Assembly: GCF_036924515.1 (NCBI RefSeq)
Contig: NZ_JAZHRR010000001.1
Span: 3,815,001-3,879,000, forward strand
Direction of reading: 5' to 3'
From: Bradyrhizobium sp. AZCC 1610
GTDB lineage: Bacteria > Pseudomonadota > Alphaproteobacteria > Rhizobiales > Xanthobacteraceae
DNA: 64,000 nucleotides
The notes below the pieces were generated by a model. It was not told where the DNA came from and did no database searches. It saw nothing but the letters and a program-made list of their open reading frames with translations. The translations under genes and the position numbers were made by a program. This document shows positions 45,000 through 52,914 of the stretch, in pieces. Position 1 is the first letter of the stretch. The number at the start of each line of letters is the position of its first letter.

Positions 45000-45085
45000 T
45001 TGGCCGGTTCTGATCGGATGGATCAAGACCGCCTCCTAGTCATTTGTTTTGATGCATTTCCTGAGCCCGCAAATCGGGACAAGGC

Positions 45086-45460
45086 TCAATTCGTCACGAT
45101 CTTGGCGATGCAGAGCAGGATGACGATGGCGAGAAACAGCAGGTCGATATAGGCCTTGATCTCGCCGGCATGGCGGAGCGCGCTGACGTCGGAGATAACC
45201 TGCTTGCGCGTAGACGTCGAATTCGGCCCCTCGCCCAGCGCCGCCACCAGGCGGCGCGCTTCCAGCTCCAGCCGCTCGATGCGCTGGAAGAAGTGAAACG
45301 ACCGCAGCGCCGACGCCGCATGCATGCCGGTATAGACCAGCACGAGAATCGCGACCACCACGCGGTGCTGGTACTTTTCGAGGAAATTCAGAGCGAAATA
45401 GACCAGGGCCAGGAACACGAAGTTGGAGAGGAATCGATAGGCGTAGCTCAGAAACAGCAT
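45086..45460 (-). CDS. Conserved-looking small membrane protein, 124 aa
   Basis: Three membrane segments: 'FLSNFVFLALVYFALNFL', 'VVVAILVLVYTGMHAAS' and, at the C-terminus, 'AYIDLLFLAIVILLCIAKIV', with a charged helical loop between the last two ('RIERLELEARRLVAALGEGP'). No family is recognised. Codon use and topology are consistent with a real gene, which starts with ATG at 45460. Function unknown. Confidence 0.7.
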   Translation of the reverse strand: MLFLSYAYRFLSNFVFLALVYFALNFLEKYQHRVVVAILVLVYTGMHAASALRSFHFFQRIERLELEARRLVAALGEGPNSTSTRKQVISDVSALRHAGEIKAYIDLLFLAIVILLCIAKIVTN

Positions 45461-45797
45461 GAAGATGCTCCGGGTGGTCTTGGTAGCGTCGAACTTCCTG
45501 GAAGCGCCGAACGGCGGCGGGGCCGGCGGGAATCAACGGCCGGCTGGCACGTTCAGTTTACGCGAACGGTGCGACTGTAGGGACATCAACCCGCACGCCG
45601 CGGCAAACGATTCGCGCGCCGTGGCATTGCAGACACGCGAACACCCCGCAGAACCGATTGCATTAGACCAAAACTGCAACGTTGCGGTGCGTTCGGAGGG
45701 TATCAGGCCCTCAAGTATACGAAGCTGAAACGGATGCGGACCAGCCACTGCGGCCACCATAGCACCGCTCTGAGGCTATTCTGACCGTCGGATACCG
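45461..45797. other. Gene-free stretch before the membrane protein gene
   Basis: About 340 bp with only short, unconvincing frames on either strand. I see nothing recognisable except the terminator that begins at 45798. Confidence 0.45.
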
Positions 45798-45828
45798 CAA
45801 AAAGGACCCGCCATTTGCGGCGGGTGCG
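45798..45828 (-). terminator. Rho-independent terminator on the minus strand
   Basis: Read on the minus strand: ACCCGCC-GCAAAT-GGCGGGT, a 7-bp perfect stem, then CCTTTTTG. It lies 115 bp downstream of the stop of the coiled-coil protein gene at 45942. Confidence 0.7.
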
Positions 45829-45941
45829 AGTCTAGGGAGGAGACTACAAACTAAGCTGATTCGCGGCGCCAGCCTGTACCGCAATTCACACACACTATTC
45901 GAAAAACAGACCTGACCGATGTTCCGGATATCTCAAGGCCG

Positions 45942-46367
45942 CTATGGCTTGCCTTCGATCATCTTGAGTTTGACGGTCTCGCAGGTTTTCCGAACCTGCT
46001 CGGTAAAGATCGCGCATTCCTCGATGCGCTTGAAGATCTTTTTGGCTTCCTCACGATACGAGGCTGCGGTATCGCGCATGAAGGCAATGGCATTATGCAC
46101 TTCGGCGGTCATTGCCTCGCATTTCTTCGCCGCGCTGATCAGCTCTGCTCCCATGGCTTCGATTTCCCTGGCGGCGGTTTCATAGTCACGCACCACGGCC
46201 TCGGCCGTGAGCGCGCCGACGCGCGTAACGCCCTCTTCATGCTCGACGTAGTCTGGCATCGGCCCCGCTGGGGCCGCCCTGATCGCGGGAAGGCTCCCGA
46301 CGACATCTTCTTCAAGCTTGGCTAAATCCAGCGGCGCAGTTCTGTGAAGTCGTTCGATACTCGCCAT
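45942..46367 (-). CDS. Coiled-coil/helical hypothetical protein, 141 aa
   Basis: The soluble protein is predicted almost wholly helical, with an acidic N-terminus (LAKLEEDVVGSLPAIRAAPA) and long amphipathic helices ('DYETAAREIEAMGAELISAA', 'YREEAKKIFKRIEECAIFTE'). It loosely recalls phasin-like or methyl-accepting coiled coils, but I assign no function. ATG 46367 has GGAG upstream. It diverges from a lipoprotein gene across a gap with CtrA-type boxes. Confidence 0.7.
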   Translation of the reverse strand: MASIERLHRTAPLDLAKLEEDVVGSLPAIRAAPAGPMPDYVEHEEGVTRVGALTAEAVVRDYETAAREIEAMGAELISAAKKCEAMTAEVHNAIAFMRDTAASYREEAKKIFKRIEECAIFTEQVRKTCETVKLKMIEGKP

Positions 46368-46679
46368 AGGCCATTCTCCATCACTCGATGAACAACCCCC
46401 AGAGCGTAAGGATAGCGACCGATTCGTGGCGGAATCCTGCATCGAAGGAAGCAACGAGAGGGCGGGCGTGTGAATCAAGCACCGTGGGACGGCGCCGAGG
46501 CGCTTCTATTCGCTCGAAGCCACACCGGCTGACGCATTAACCATGCCGGCGCATCAGGCTGCACGTGGCCCAAGCTTAATGCGCATTTAACAGTTTTACA
46601 TCATTGATTGACGTTCCAGCGCAACATCTTTCAAGCCGCAAGAATTGCGGGCCGCACTCAACCTCTTTAGGAGGATCGA
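46368..46679. other. Divergent intergenic region with CtrA-type boxes
   Basis: 312 bp, no gene. It contains TTAACCAT (46537-46544) and a perfect TTAA-N7-TTAAC (46576-46591), both nearer the lipoprotein gene. Confidence 0.6.
46537..46591. promoter_or_regulatory. CtrA-type half box and full box before the lipoprotein gene
   Basis: TTAACCAT at 46537-46544 is the CtrA half-site form, and TTAA-TGCGCAT-TTAAC at 46576-46591 is a full consensus match, 89 bp before the TTG start. Confidence 0.6.
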
Positions 46680-47474
46680 TTGAGGACGCTTCTTATTTGC
46701 GTGCTGGCTACTACCCTGGTCGGTTGCAGCAGCCAGCAATCAACACAGCCATCATGCGTTGGCCTGAACCCGTTAGCCTGCCTGACCGCGGTTCATGTGC
46801 CGATTGAACCTGAATCATACGACAGCGATTCTGCCACAGCGAAACCATTGTCCATCGTCGCTTGGCGCGGCGACCGGCCACCCCGATCTCACATGGACCA
46901 TGCCGTCCGTCGAACACCCAGGCCAATCAAGGTCGCGGCGAAAGCCGCGCCTGCCATTCCCATACCGATTCCTTCTCCGCAAACGAACCAGCAGACGACG
47001 GGCAATGCCGTCGCTTCCGAAGCTGCTCGCGCAAGCGCCGCCGATCCGCATTCAACGACCGACGTTCCGCAGACCCGAGCGACAGAGCAGCAGGTGGCGG
47101 CCGCCTCTGCGGTCGCGGAGCGAATGTCGGTCCCGACGTTGGATGCGTCGCTGGACGCTCTCGTGGCCGTCCTCGTGGCGGGTCCCGACGTCAAGTCGGT
47201 CTCCGACCTAGCCGGTAAGACAATTGCGATCGACGATAGATACTCCGAGTCGTCGATCAGCCGCGTCAGGACCGCGATGGCGGCGGCGGGCGCGCTCGAA
47301 GTCCAGCTGAGCAAAGGTCAAACCACTGCGATCAATCGGCTGGTCAGCAAAGAAGTTCCGGCCGCGGTTGTCGGATTAGTCTCTGCCAACGCCGCGGATA
47401 GCTTTCCTGAGATCGCGCGATACAGGACCTTTCAAGTCCCGCTCTCGCCTCGTTCCCCGAACAAACAACCGTAA
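46680..47474 (+). CDS. Lipoprotein with a solute-binding-like C-terminal domain
   Basis: The 264-residue protein starts with TTG after a good GGAGG site. It has a lipobox (LLICVLATTLVGC, Cys16 as the lipid-modified residue). A Pro/Ala/Thr linker (about 60-140) leads to a C-terminal domain ('GPDVKSVSDLAGKTIAIDDR', 'AAGALEVQLSKGQTTAINRL') that looks like half of a TAXI/NMT1 periplasmic solute-binding fold. With no transporter genes adjacent, it is more likely a sensor or scaffold. Its promoter region carries CtrA-type boxes. Confidence 0.78.
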   Translation: MRTLLICVLATTLVGCSSQQSTQPSCVGLNPLACLTAVHVPIEPESYDSDSATAKPLSIVAWRGDRPPRSHMDHAVRRTPRPIKVAAKAAPAIPIPIPSPQTNQQTTGNAVASEAARASAADPHSTTDVPQTRATEQQVAAASAVAERMSVPTLDASLDALVAVLVAGPDVKSVSDLAGKTIAIDDRYSESSISRVRTAMAAAGALEVQLSKGQTTAINRLVSKEVPAAVVGLVSANAADSFPEIARYRTFQVPLSPRSPNKQP

Positions 47475-47604
47475 GCGGTGCGGGGGTCGTGGGCTTCATG
47501 AACAAACGGTCGAGGACGGACGCGGAAACATCTATTCCGCCCCAGTGACAGGGTGCGGCCCGCAGAGCCAAAAACCCAGCAAAAACAAAGCTGATTTTTT
47601 GAGG

Positions 47605-47689
47605 TGGTGCGCTCGGAGGGACTCGAACCCCCACGATTTTACTCACTGCCACCTCAAGGCAGCGCGTCTACCAATTCCGCCACGAGCGC
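47605..47689 (-). tRNA. tRNA-Leu (anticodon GAG)
   Basis: On the minus strand the 85-nt sequence has a 7-bp acceptor stem (GCGCTCG/CGAGCGC), the long variable arm of a class II tRNA, a D-loop TGGTAGAC, the anticodon stem-loop CTGCC-TTGAGGT-GGCAG with GAG at the anticodon, and a T arm with GGTTCGAGTCC. The discriminator is A and the CCA end is encoded at 47607-47605. It reads CTC and CTT leucine codons. It stands alone between the lipoprotein gene and fliN. Confidence 0.95.
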
Positions 47690-47786
47690 TTGGGATACCG
47701 GCTGGAAGGATAAGCGTCCGCCGGATCAACGGCGCCGATGTAACAAATCAGGGATGGGGGGACAAGGAAGTTTTGCGCTCCGATAA

Positions 47787-48029
47787 CTACCTGACATCAG
47801 GCGATTTTGGCAGCATTCGCTTGACTTCGACCGCGATACGGTTGCGATCGACCAGCACCACGCCAGAAGCCACCGGCAGGTTGTTGGCGAGGATCTTGAC
47901 CTCGTCCGCCTCGGTGGCATCCAGTTCGATGATGGCGCCGCGGGAAAGCCGCATCACCTGGTGAATCGGCATGGTCGTGGTGCCGAGCACCACCATGAGA
48001 TCGACGCTGACTTTATCGAGGGTCGCCAC
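47787..48029 (-). CDS. fliN: Minimal FliN/SpoA-domain flagellar motor switch protein
   Basis: The 80-residue protein is just the SpoA (FliN C-terminal) fold: 'VSVDLMVVLGTTTMPIHQVM', 'LSRGAIIELDATEADEVKIL' and 'GVVLVDRNRIAVEVKRML'. FliN forms the lower C-ring that binds CheY-P and the export ATPase complex. Typical FliN proteins have an extra N-terminal region of 30-60 residues that is missing here, and no flagellar genes are adjacent. The GTG start has GGCGG 8 bases upstream. Tandem CtrA-like half boxes lie 54-72 bp upstream. An extra motor-switch or secretion ring copy is equally possible. Confidence 0.85.
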   Translation of the reverse strand: MATLDKVSVDLMVVLGTTTMPIHQVMRLSRGAIIELDATEADEVKILANNLPVASGVVLVDRNRIAVEVKRMLPKSPDVR

Positions 48030-48082
48030 TTATGAACCGCCAAAAGGGGAACTAGATTGATGTGGTTGCACCTGACCACGTT

Positions 48083-48101
48083 ATGGTTAGCCAATGGTTA
48101 A
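48083..48101 (-). promoter_or_regulatory. Tandem CtrA-like half boxes (fliN side, overlapping lipB start)
   Basis: On the minus strand TTAACCAT (48101-48094) is followed by CTAACCAT (48090-48083), starts 11 bp apart. TTAACCAT is the CtrA half-site. The second box carries one substitution. The first covers the lipB ATG. Confidence 0.5.
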
Positions 48102-48825
48102 TGACCGCCAAAGCCTTGATTTGACGATGTTCGCGCAGGCCGCCAAAGGCGGCGGCGAGGTCGAATGGCGGATTTCGGCTGCTCCTGTGCCCTACCCCGA
48201 GGCCGTGACTGAGATGGAATCACGCGCGGCCGGTATCGCCGATCAAAGGGCGACCGAACTGGTCTGGCTGCTGGAGCATCCCCCGCTCTACACCTCGGGC
48301 ACCAGCGGCAAGGAAGGCGACCTGCTCGATCCGCGCTTCCCGCTTTTCACCACTGGCCGCGGCGGCCAGCTCACCTATCATGGCCCCGGCCAGCGGGTGG
48401 CCTATGTGATGCTCGACCTCAAGCGCCGGCGGCCGGATGTGCGGGCCTATGTGGCGGGCCTTGAAGAATGGATCATCCGCACGCTCGACGCCTTCAACGT
48501 GCGCGGCGAACGTCGCGAGGATCGCGTCGGCGTCTGGGTCAGGCGGCCGGACAAGGGCACGGGCTACGAGGACAAGATCGCAGCGATCGGCGTGCGGCTG
48601 CGGCGCTGGGTGTCGTTCCACGGCATCGCCATCAACGTCGAGCCGGAGCTAGCGCATTTTTCCGCGATCGTGCCCTGCGGCGTCGCCGACCCGCGTTACG
48701 GCGTCACCTCGCTGGTGGATCTTGGCCTGCCCGTGACGATGGAAGACGTCGACGTCGCGCTCCGGCAGGCGTTTGAGGAGGTGTTCGGCGCAACCAGCGC
48801 GCGCCTGCCGGAAGCAACCGCCTGA
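48094..48825 (+). CDS. lipB: Lipoyl(octanoyl) transferase
   Basis: The 243-residue enzyme moves octanoate from acyl carrier protein to lipoyl domains. It has '[20 protein letters not shown]', the substrate-binding '[20 protein letters not shown]', the catalytic Lys in '[20 protein letters not shown]' and the catalytic Cys in '[19 protein letters not shown]'. It would supply the E2 protein encoded at 7849-8946, among other targets. The ATG at 48094 lies inside a CtrA-like half box. Confidence 0.95.
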   Translation: MVNDRQSLDLTMFAQAAKGGGEVEWRISAAPVPYPEAVTEMESRAAGIADQRATELVWLLEHPPLYTSGTSGKEGDLLDPRFPLFTTGRGGQLTYHGPGQRVAYVMLDLKRRRPDVRAYVAGLEEWIIRTLDAFNVRGERREDRVGVWVRRPDKGTGYEDKIAAIGVRLRRWVSFHGIAINVEPELAHFSAIVPCGVADPRYGVTSLVDLGLPVTMEDVDVALRQAFEEVFGATSARLPEATA

Positions 48826-48909
48826 GACGTTCCCGCCCCGCCCTGAGGTCTTCCACTCCCGCGAGCGAGGCCACATATCCAGAAGCAGCGGTGTATAGAG
48901 GAGGTCGCG

Positions 48910-49209
48910 ATGACGACGCACAGACTTCCCTTCGAAAACCGGTGGACCAACAACGCGAATGCCCTGCAATGGAATTGCGAGCTTGACCATCTGGGCGTGG
49001 CGAACGTACGGGCCATGTTCGTAGATCACGAAACACGGCATCCCAACCGGCGCAACGTCGTGCAGGACGTTCCGGCCGGCTTTGTCCGGGACTGGCTGGC
49101 GTTCCAGGATCGGCGCGCGGCGCGGCAACAACTGCTTTGGCGAGCAACCGTGATTGCGCTCTCCGGTGTCGCCGCAACGGCGGCCGTGCTGGGTGTGCTG
49201 ATCGTGTGA
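48910..49209 (+). CDS. Hypothetical protein with C-terminal membrane anchor, 99 aa
   Basis: The protein has a soluble N-terminal part ('RLPFENRWTNNANALQWNCE', 'RAMFVDHETRHPNRRNVVQD', then FVRDWLAFQDRR) and one C-terminal membrane helix (VIALSGVAATAAVLGVLIV), making it a tail-anchored type. AGGAGG lies before the ATG. No family or partner is recognised. The stop is 82 bp from the converging LysR gene. Confidence 0.72.
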   Translation: MTTHRLPFENRWTNNANALQWNCELDHLGVANVRAMFVDHETRHPNRRNVVQDVPAGFVRDWLAFQDRRAARQQLLWRATVIALSGVAATAAVLGVLIV

Positions 49210-49290
49210 AATGGCGGGCGCCCGACGCCGCGGCTGGTTTGAGGTCGCGGCGCAGACGCGCGTCGGTCGGAAGCGGCGATCCAACTTCCA

Positions 49291-50178
49291 TCAAACGTTT
49301 GCCTTGAGGAAATCAACGAACGCGCGAATCCGCGGTATGGTTTGTCGCCCCGGCAGGATCAGGGCCGTGATCGGTTGCGGATCGGGATCTTGGCAGTACG
49401 ACAGCACCGGCACCAGCCTGCCATCCTTCACAGCGTCTTCGCCCAGAAAGTCGCCAAAGCGAACGAGACCCGCGCCCGCCAAGGCAAGGTCGAGAAGCAA
49501 GTCGGCGCTATCAGAACGGATCGATCCCTTCACCGGCGCCATGACCCGCTTGCCTTGCTCGAACATCGGCCATTGCGCGAGGCGCGAGAAGCCGCTGAGT
49601 TGCAGGCAATTGTGCCGGGCGAGATCGGCGGCTTGCGCAGGCACGCCATGGCGCTCCAGATATCGCGGGCTGCCGGCAATGATGCGCCTGACTTCGCCGA
49701 GGCGAACCGCGATCAATTCGCTGTCCGCGAGCGGACCGACCCGGATCGTGACGTCGATCTGGTCGGCGATCGGATCGATGCGGTGATCGCTCACCGACAG
49801 ATCGACCGTCATTTCCGGAAACTGCTCCATGAATTGCGGCAACAGCCGCGCGAGCCGGTGTCTTGCGAACGCGGTGCCGCTGTTGATCCGTAGATGCCCG
49901 CGCGGCCGTCCATAGACGGAGGCGACGTCGGCTTCGGCGGCCTCGACCGCAGCCAGGATGCCTCGGGCATGAACGAGGAAGGTTTCGCCTTCCTGGGTCA
50001 GCACCAGCCGCCGCGTTGTCCGATGCAGAAGCTTGGCCCCGAGACGGCGCTCCAGCCTGGTCACGATGCGGGAGACGCCTGAAGCAGTCAGTTCGATCTC
50101 AGTGCCCACGGCCGCAAAACTCCCCAGATCAACCGTTCGGACAAAAACCGCGAGGTCTGACATCGGGTGCATCAGCAT
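49291..50178 (-). CDS. LysR family transcriptional regulator
   Basis: About 295 residues. The winged helix-turn-helix begins 'DLAVFVRTVDLGSFAAVGTE' and continues 'LTASGVSRIVTRLERRLGAK', then LLHRTTRRLVLTQEG. The rest is the periplasmic-binding-protein-like effector domain ('GRPRGHLRINSGTAFARHRL', 'DHRIDPIADQIDVTIRVGPL'). It belongs to the CrgA-like group of regulators that act on adjacent enzymes. The start at 50178 is one of several close ATGs (50178, 50172, 50163). It diverges from a tautomerase gene across 97 bp, its likely target. Confidence 0.9.
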   Translation of the reverse strand: MLMHPMSDLAVFVRTVDLGSFAAVGTEIELTASGVSRIVTRLERRLGAKLLHRTTRRLVLTQEGETFLVHARGILAAVEAAEADVASVYGRPRGHLRINSGTAFARHRLARLLPQFMEQFPEMTVDLSVSDHRIDPIADQIDVTIRVGPLADSELIAVRLGEVRRIIAGSPRYLERHGVPAQAADLARHNCLQLSGFSRLAQWPMFEQGKRVMAPVKGSIRSDSADLLLDLALAGAGLVRFGDFLGEDAVKDGRLVPVLSYCQDPDPQPITALILPGRQTIPRIRAFVDFLKANV

Positions 50179-50275
50179 ATTCTTGACTTTTTGGTATGAG
50201 TGCTTCTCAGAGACGAGATTTATCTCCATTCTTAGCATGAATAGAACGGTGGTCCCAGAAACCCGGAGACCTCCC

Positions 50276-50692
50276 ATGCCCCTCGCCCGCATATCCGTTC
50301 CGGCCCATCTGGCGCCGGCCCAAATTCGCGCCCTTGCCGACGCCGTGCACGAGGGTCTTGTCGAGGCCTGCGGCGTGCCGCCCAACGACCGGTTTCAGCT
50401 CGTTTCGGCCTATGCGCCGGAGATGATGTTCATCGACCCGACCTTCCCTGACGTCGCGCGCACGCCGGACGCGTCGATCATCGAGATTCTGTTTCTCGAG
50501 GGGCGCACGATCGATCAGAAGCAAAACCTGTTTCGGCGGATCGCCGACCGGGCCGTCCGCGCCGGATTTTCCGGAGACGACGTCATGATCGCGCTTAGCG
50601 AAAATGCACCGGTGGACTGGTCGCTCGGTCGTGGCCGCGCCTTCGGCGACCAACACGCGCGGATGGTGTCCAGCCCCGCGTCCGCACGCTGA
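50276..50692 (+). CDS. Tautomerase superfamily protein
   Basis: The 138-residue protein begins MPLARISVPAHL, with Pro2 exposed after Met removal, the catalytic base of the 4-oxalocrotonate tautomerase superfamily. Its length, two beta-alpha-beta units ('IRALADAVHEGLVEACGVPP', then 'QNLFRRIADRAVRAGFSGDD') and 'MMFIDPTFPDVARTPDASII' fit the fused (tautomerase_2 / MSAD-like) group rather than the 60-residue form. It interconverts keto and enol forms of a small acid; the substrate is unknown. GGAG lies 10 bases before ATG. It diverges from a LysR regulator. Confidence 0.88.
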   Translation: MPLARISVPAHLAPAQIRALADAVHEGLVEACGVPPNDRFQLVSAYAPEMMFIDPTFPDVARTPDASIIEILFLEGRTIDQKQNLFRRIADRAVRAGFSGDDVMIALSENAPVDWSLGRGRAFGDQHARMVSSPASAR

Positions 50693-50743
50693 CAGCGCGT
50701 GCGTGGACAGCGCCGCGAGCGCAGTCCACAAGTGAGGGTATCG

Positions 50744-51123
50744 TCACGCCACGGCCTTGCGCGGCGCGACCTCGAGTTGGCCCGCGATATAGCGGCGCTC
50801 CTGGGTTAGGCCGCCGAAGCCGTAAGAATCGCCCTTCACTTCGTCGACATGCGCGTAGCTCTATTCGTGCAGCGGCCCGAGCAGTTCGCCCATGCGCTGG
50901 AACAGCGCGGCGAGATAGGCCGCCTTCTCGTCCTTGGTGTTGGTGCCCTCGCTGACATGAACGTCGAGCCAGAAGCTGGCGAGGCTTTGTTCGGCGAGCG
51001 ATTGACCGCCGGCGAACCAGTCGGCGGCGGCGTCACCGCCGTGGGTGCCGCGGCATTGACCGGCCTTGCGGTAGCGCCGCTGGCCCGGCGGATCGCGCCG
51101 CCGGGCCTGGTCGATATCGGGCC
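50744..51123 (-). pseudogene. Decayed tautomerase-family gene
   Basis: Reading the minus strand, the frame reaching 50861 encodes 'DWFAGGQSLAEQSLASFWLD', then VSEGTNTKDEKAAYLAALFQ, which resembles the 4-oxalocrotonate-tautomerase family. At 50863-50861 a TAG falls just before 'SYAHVDEVKGDSYGFGGLTQ', whose frame continues in phase to TGA at 50746-50744. Upstream, homologous-looking residues ('TARPVNAAAPTAVT') lie in another frame, so a frameshift sits near 51022-51036. The gene is thus broken twice. Family assignment is from memory of the motif. Confidence 0.6.
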
Positions 51124-51351
51124 CGCCGAAGGGCTGCCGCGACTGGCCTCCTCGAAGGTGATGCTGCACTCGAAGGTCAGCGACCCCGCCAAGCTGATGG
51201 CGTTGCGAACGCTGGCGGCGACGTTCAGGAGCGTGGTTGCCTCGGCGAAACGGTCCGTTTCACCGGCATAACGAACCATTTCGTTAAAAAGCCGATTTTT
51301 CGGGAACCAATCAGCATACTGCGCGTTTGCGCCTCTTAAACGGGCAGTCGG

Positions 51352-52875
51352 ATGTTCAAGAAAGATCAGCACCACGAAAGGGATTTCTTCGAATCCGAAC
51401 GTAATTTCCGCCTCCTGGTTGAAGGCGTTGCCGACTACGCGCTGTACATGCTGGATCCGAACGGCATGGTGACGAGCTGGAACAGCGGCGGCCAGCGGAT
51501 CAAGGGTTACTCGCCCACCGAGATCATCGGGCAGCATTTTTCCCGCTTCTACACCGAAGTCGACCGCGCCAACGGCAAGCCGCTCCGCGCCTTGCGCATT
51601 GCCCGGGAACAGGGCCGCTATGAGGAGGACGGCTGGCGCGTCCGCAAGGACGGCACGTTCTTCTGGGCCAGCGTCGTCATCGACGCCATTCATGAGGGCG
51701 GCAAGCTCGCCGGCTTCGCCAAGATCACCCGGGACATTACCGAGCGCCGCGAAGCCCAGCTCCAGCTCGAGCAGATGCACCAGCAGCTCGCGGAATCGCA
51801 GAAACTCGACGCGCTTGGCCAGCTGACCGGCGGCGTGGCCCATGATTTCAACAATCTTCTGATGGTCATCAGCGGCAGTCTTCACACGCTGAAAAAAGCG
51901 GTGGGCGACGATCCCAAATGCCTGCGGGCACTATCGGCGATCGAAGGGGCGGCCAAGCGCGGCGCCTCCCTGACCAGCCAGTTGCTGACATTCGCACGGC
52001 GGCAGAGTGTCAATCCGCAGGCGGTCGACGTCGCCGAACGTATCGATGCGGTGCGCGAGGTGCTCGACACCGGCGTCGGCAGCGCGGTGACGCTGCAATT
52101 CGACGTCGACCCGGCTATCTGGCCGGTCATGGTCGACGTCGCCGAGTTCGAAACGGCGCTGGTCAATCTCGTCATCAACGCGCGCGACGCCATGACCGGC
52201 GGCGGCGTCATCACGATATCGGCGCACAACGTTGCGCCCGGCGGCGAGGCTGGCACCGGCGGATATGTCGCGATCTCGGTGCAGGACACCGGCACAGGTA
52301 TCGCGCCCGATGTCCTCGGCAAGATCTTCGATCCCTTCTTCACCACCAAGCCGATCGGCAAGGGCACCGGTTTGGGACTGTCGCAGGTTCATGGCTTCGC
52401 GCATCAGGCCGGTGGAACGGTCAAGGTGGCGAGCGAACTCGGCAAGGGCACCAGGATCACGATCCTGCTGCCGCGAAAGGAAACCGCTGTCACGGCCGAG
52501 GACACCAATGCGGTGGATATCGGCGGCAGCGGCACCGTGCTGCTGGTCGAGGACAATCCGGAGGTCGCATCCGTCAGCGCCAGCCTGCTCGAACAGCTCG
52601 GCTACACTGTCCGCCGGGTGGCGAATGCCGAAGCGGCCTTGCGCGAAATCGAGCTCGACGGAATCGACCTCGTCTTCTCCGACATCGTGATGCCCGGCAA
52701 AATGGATGGTCTCGGCCTGGCGCGCCACCTGAGGGCCACCAGGCCCGGACTGCCGATCCTGCTGGCCAGCGGCTACAGCGATGCCGCGCTGAACGTGCGC
52801 GGCGATTTTCCCATTCTGCGCAAGCCCTACGAAATCCACGAACTCAGCCAGGCGATCGCGAAACTACCGCGGTGA
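51352..52875 (+). CDS. PAS hybrid histidine kinase with receiver domain
   Basis: The 507-residue cytosolic kinase has a PAS domain (about 17-130; 'FRLLVEGVADYALYMLDPNG', 'GYSPTEIIGQHFSRFY'), a HisKA-type dimerisation domain with His164 in 'LTGGVAHDFNNLLMVI', then an HATPase domain ('TALVNLVINARDAMTGGG', 'TGLGLSQVHGFAHQAGG') and a C-terminal receiver with Asp444 in FSDIVMPG. The PAS domain could sense light, redox or a ligand, but no cofactor Cys (as in LOV NCRFLQ) is visible. There is no DNA-binding partner gene next to it. Confidence 0.93.
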   Translation: MFKKDQHHERDFFESERNFRLLVEGVADYALYMLDPNGMVTSWNSGGQRIKGYSPTEIIGQHFSRFYTEVDRANGKPLRALRIAREQGRYEEDGWRVRKDGTFFWASVVIDAIHEGGKLAGFAKITRDITERREAQLQLEQMHQQLAESQKLDALGQLTGGVAHDFNNLLMVISGSLHTLKKAVGDDPKCLRALSAIEGAAKRGASLTSQLLTFARRQSVNPQAVDVAERIDAVREVLDTGVGSAVTLQFDVDPAIWPVMVDVAEFETALVNLVINARDAMTGGGVITISAHNVAPGGEAGTGGYVAISVQDTGTGIAPDVLGKIFDPFFTTKPIGKGTGLGLSQVHGFAHQAGGTVKVASELGKGTRITILLPRKETAVTAEDTNAVDIGGSGTVLLVEDNPEVASVSASLLEQLGYTVRRVANAEAALREIELDGIDLVFSDIVMPGKMDGLGLARHLRATRPGLPILLASGYSDAALNVRGDFPILRKPYEIHELSQAIAKLPR

Positions 52876-52914
52876 CGGAACTAGCCCGGCGCCCAGCCGT
52901 CGCTCATGCCCTCC

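Noticed and set aside
47605..47689. tRNA-Leu as a site-specific integration point
   Set aside because: No integrase, direct repeat or foreign DNA lies next to it.
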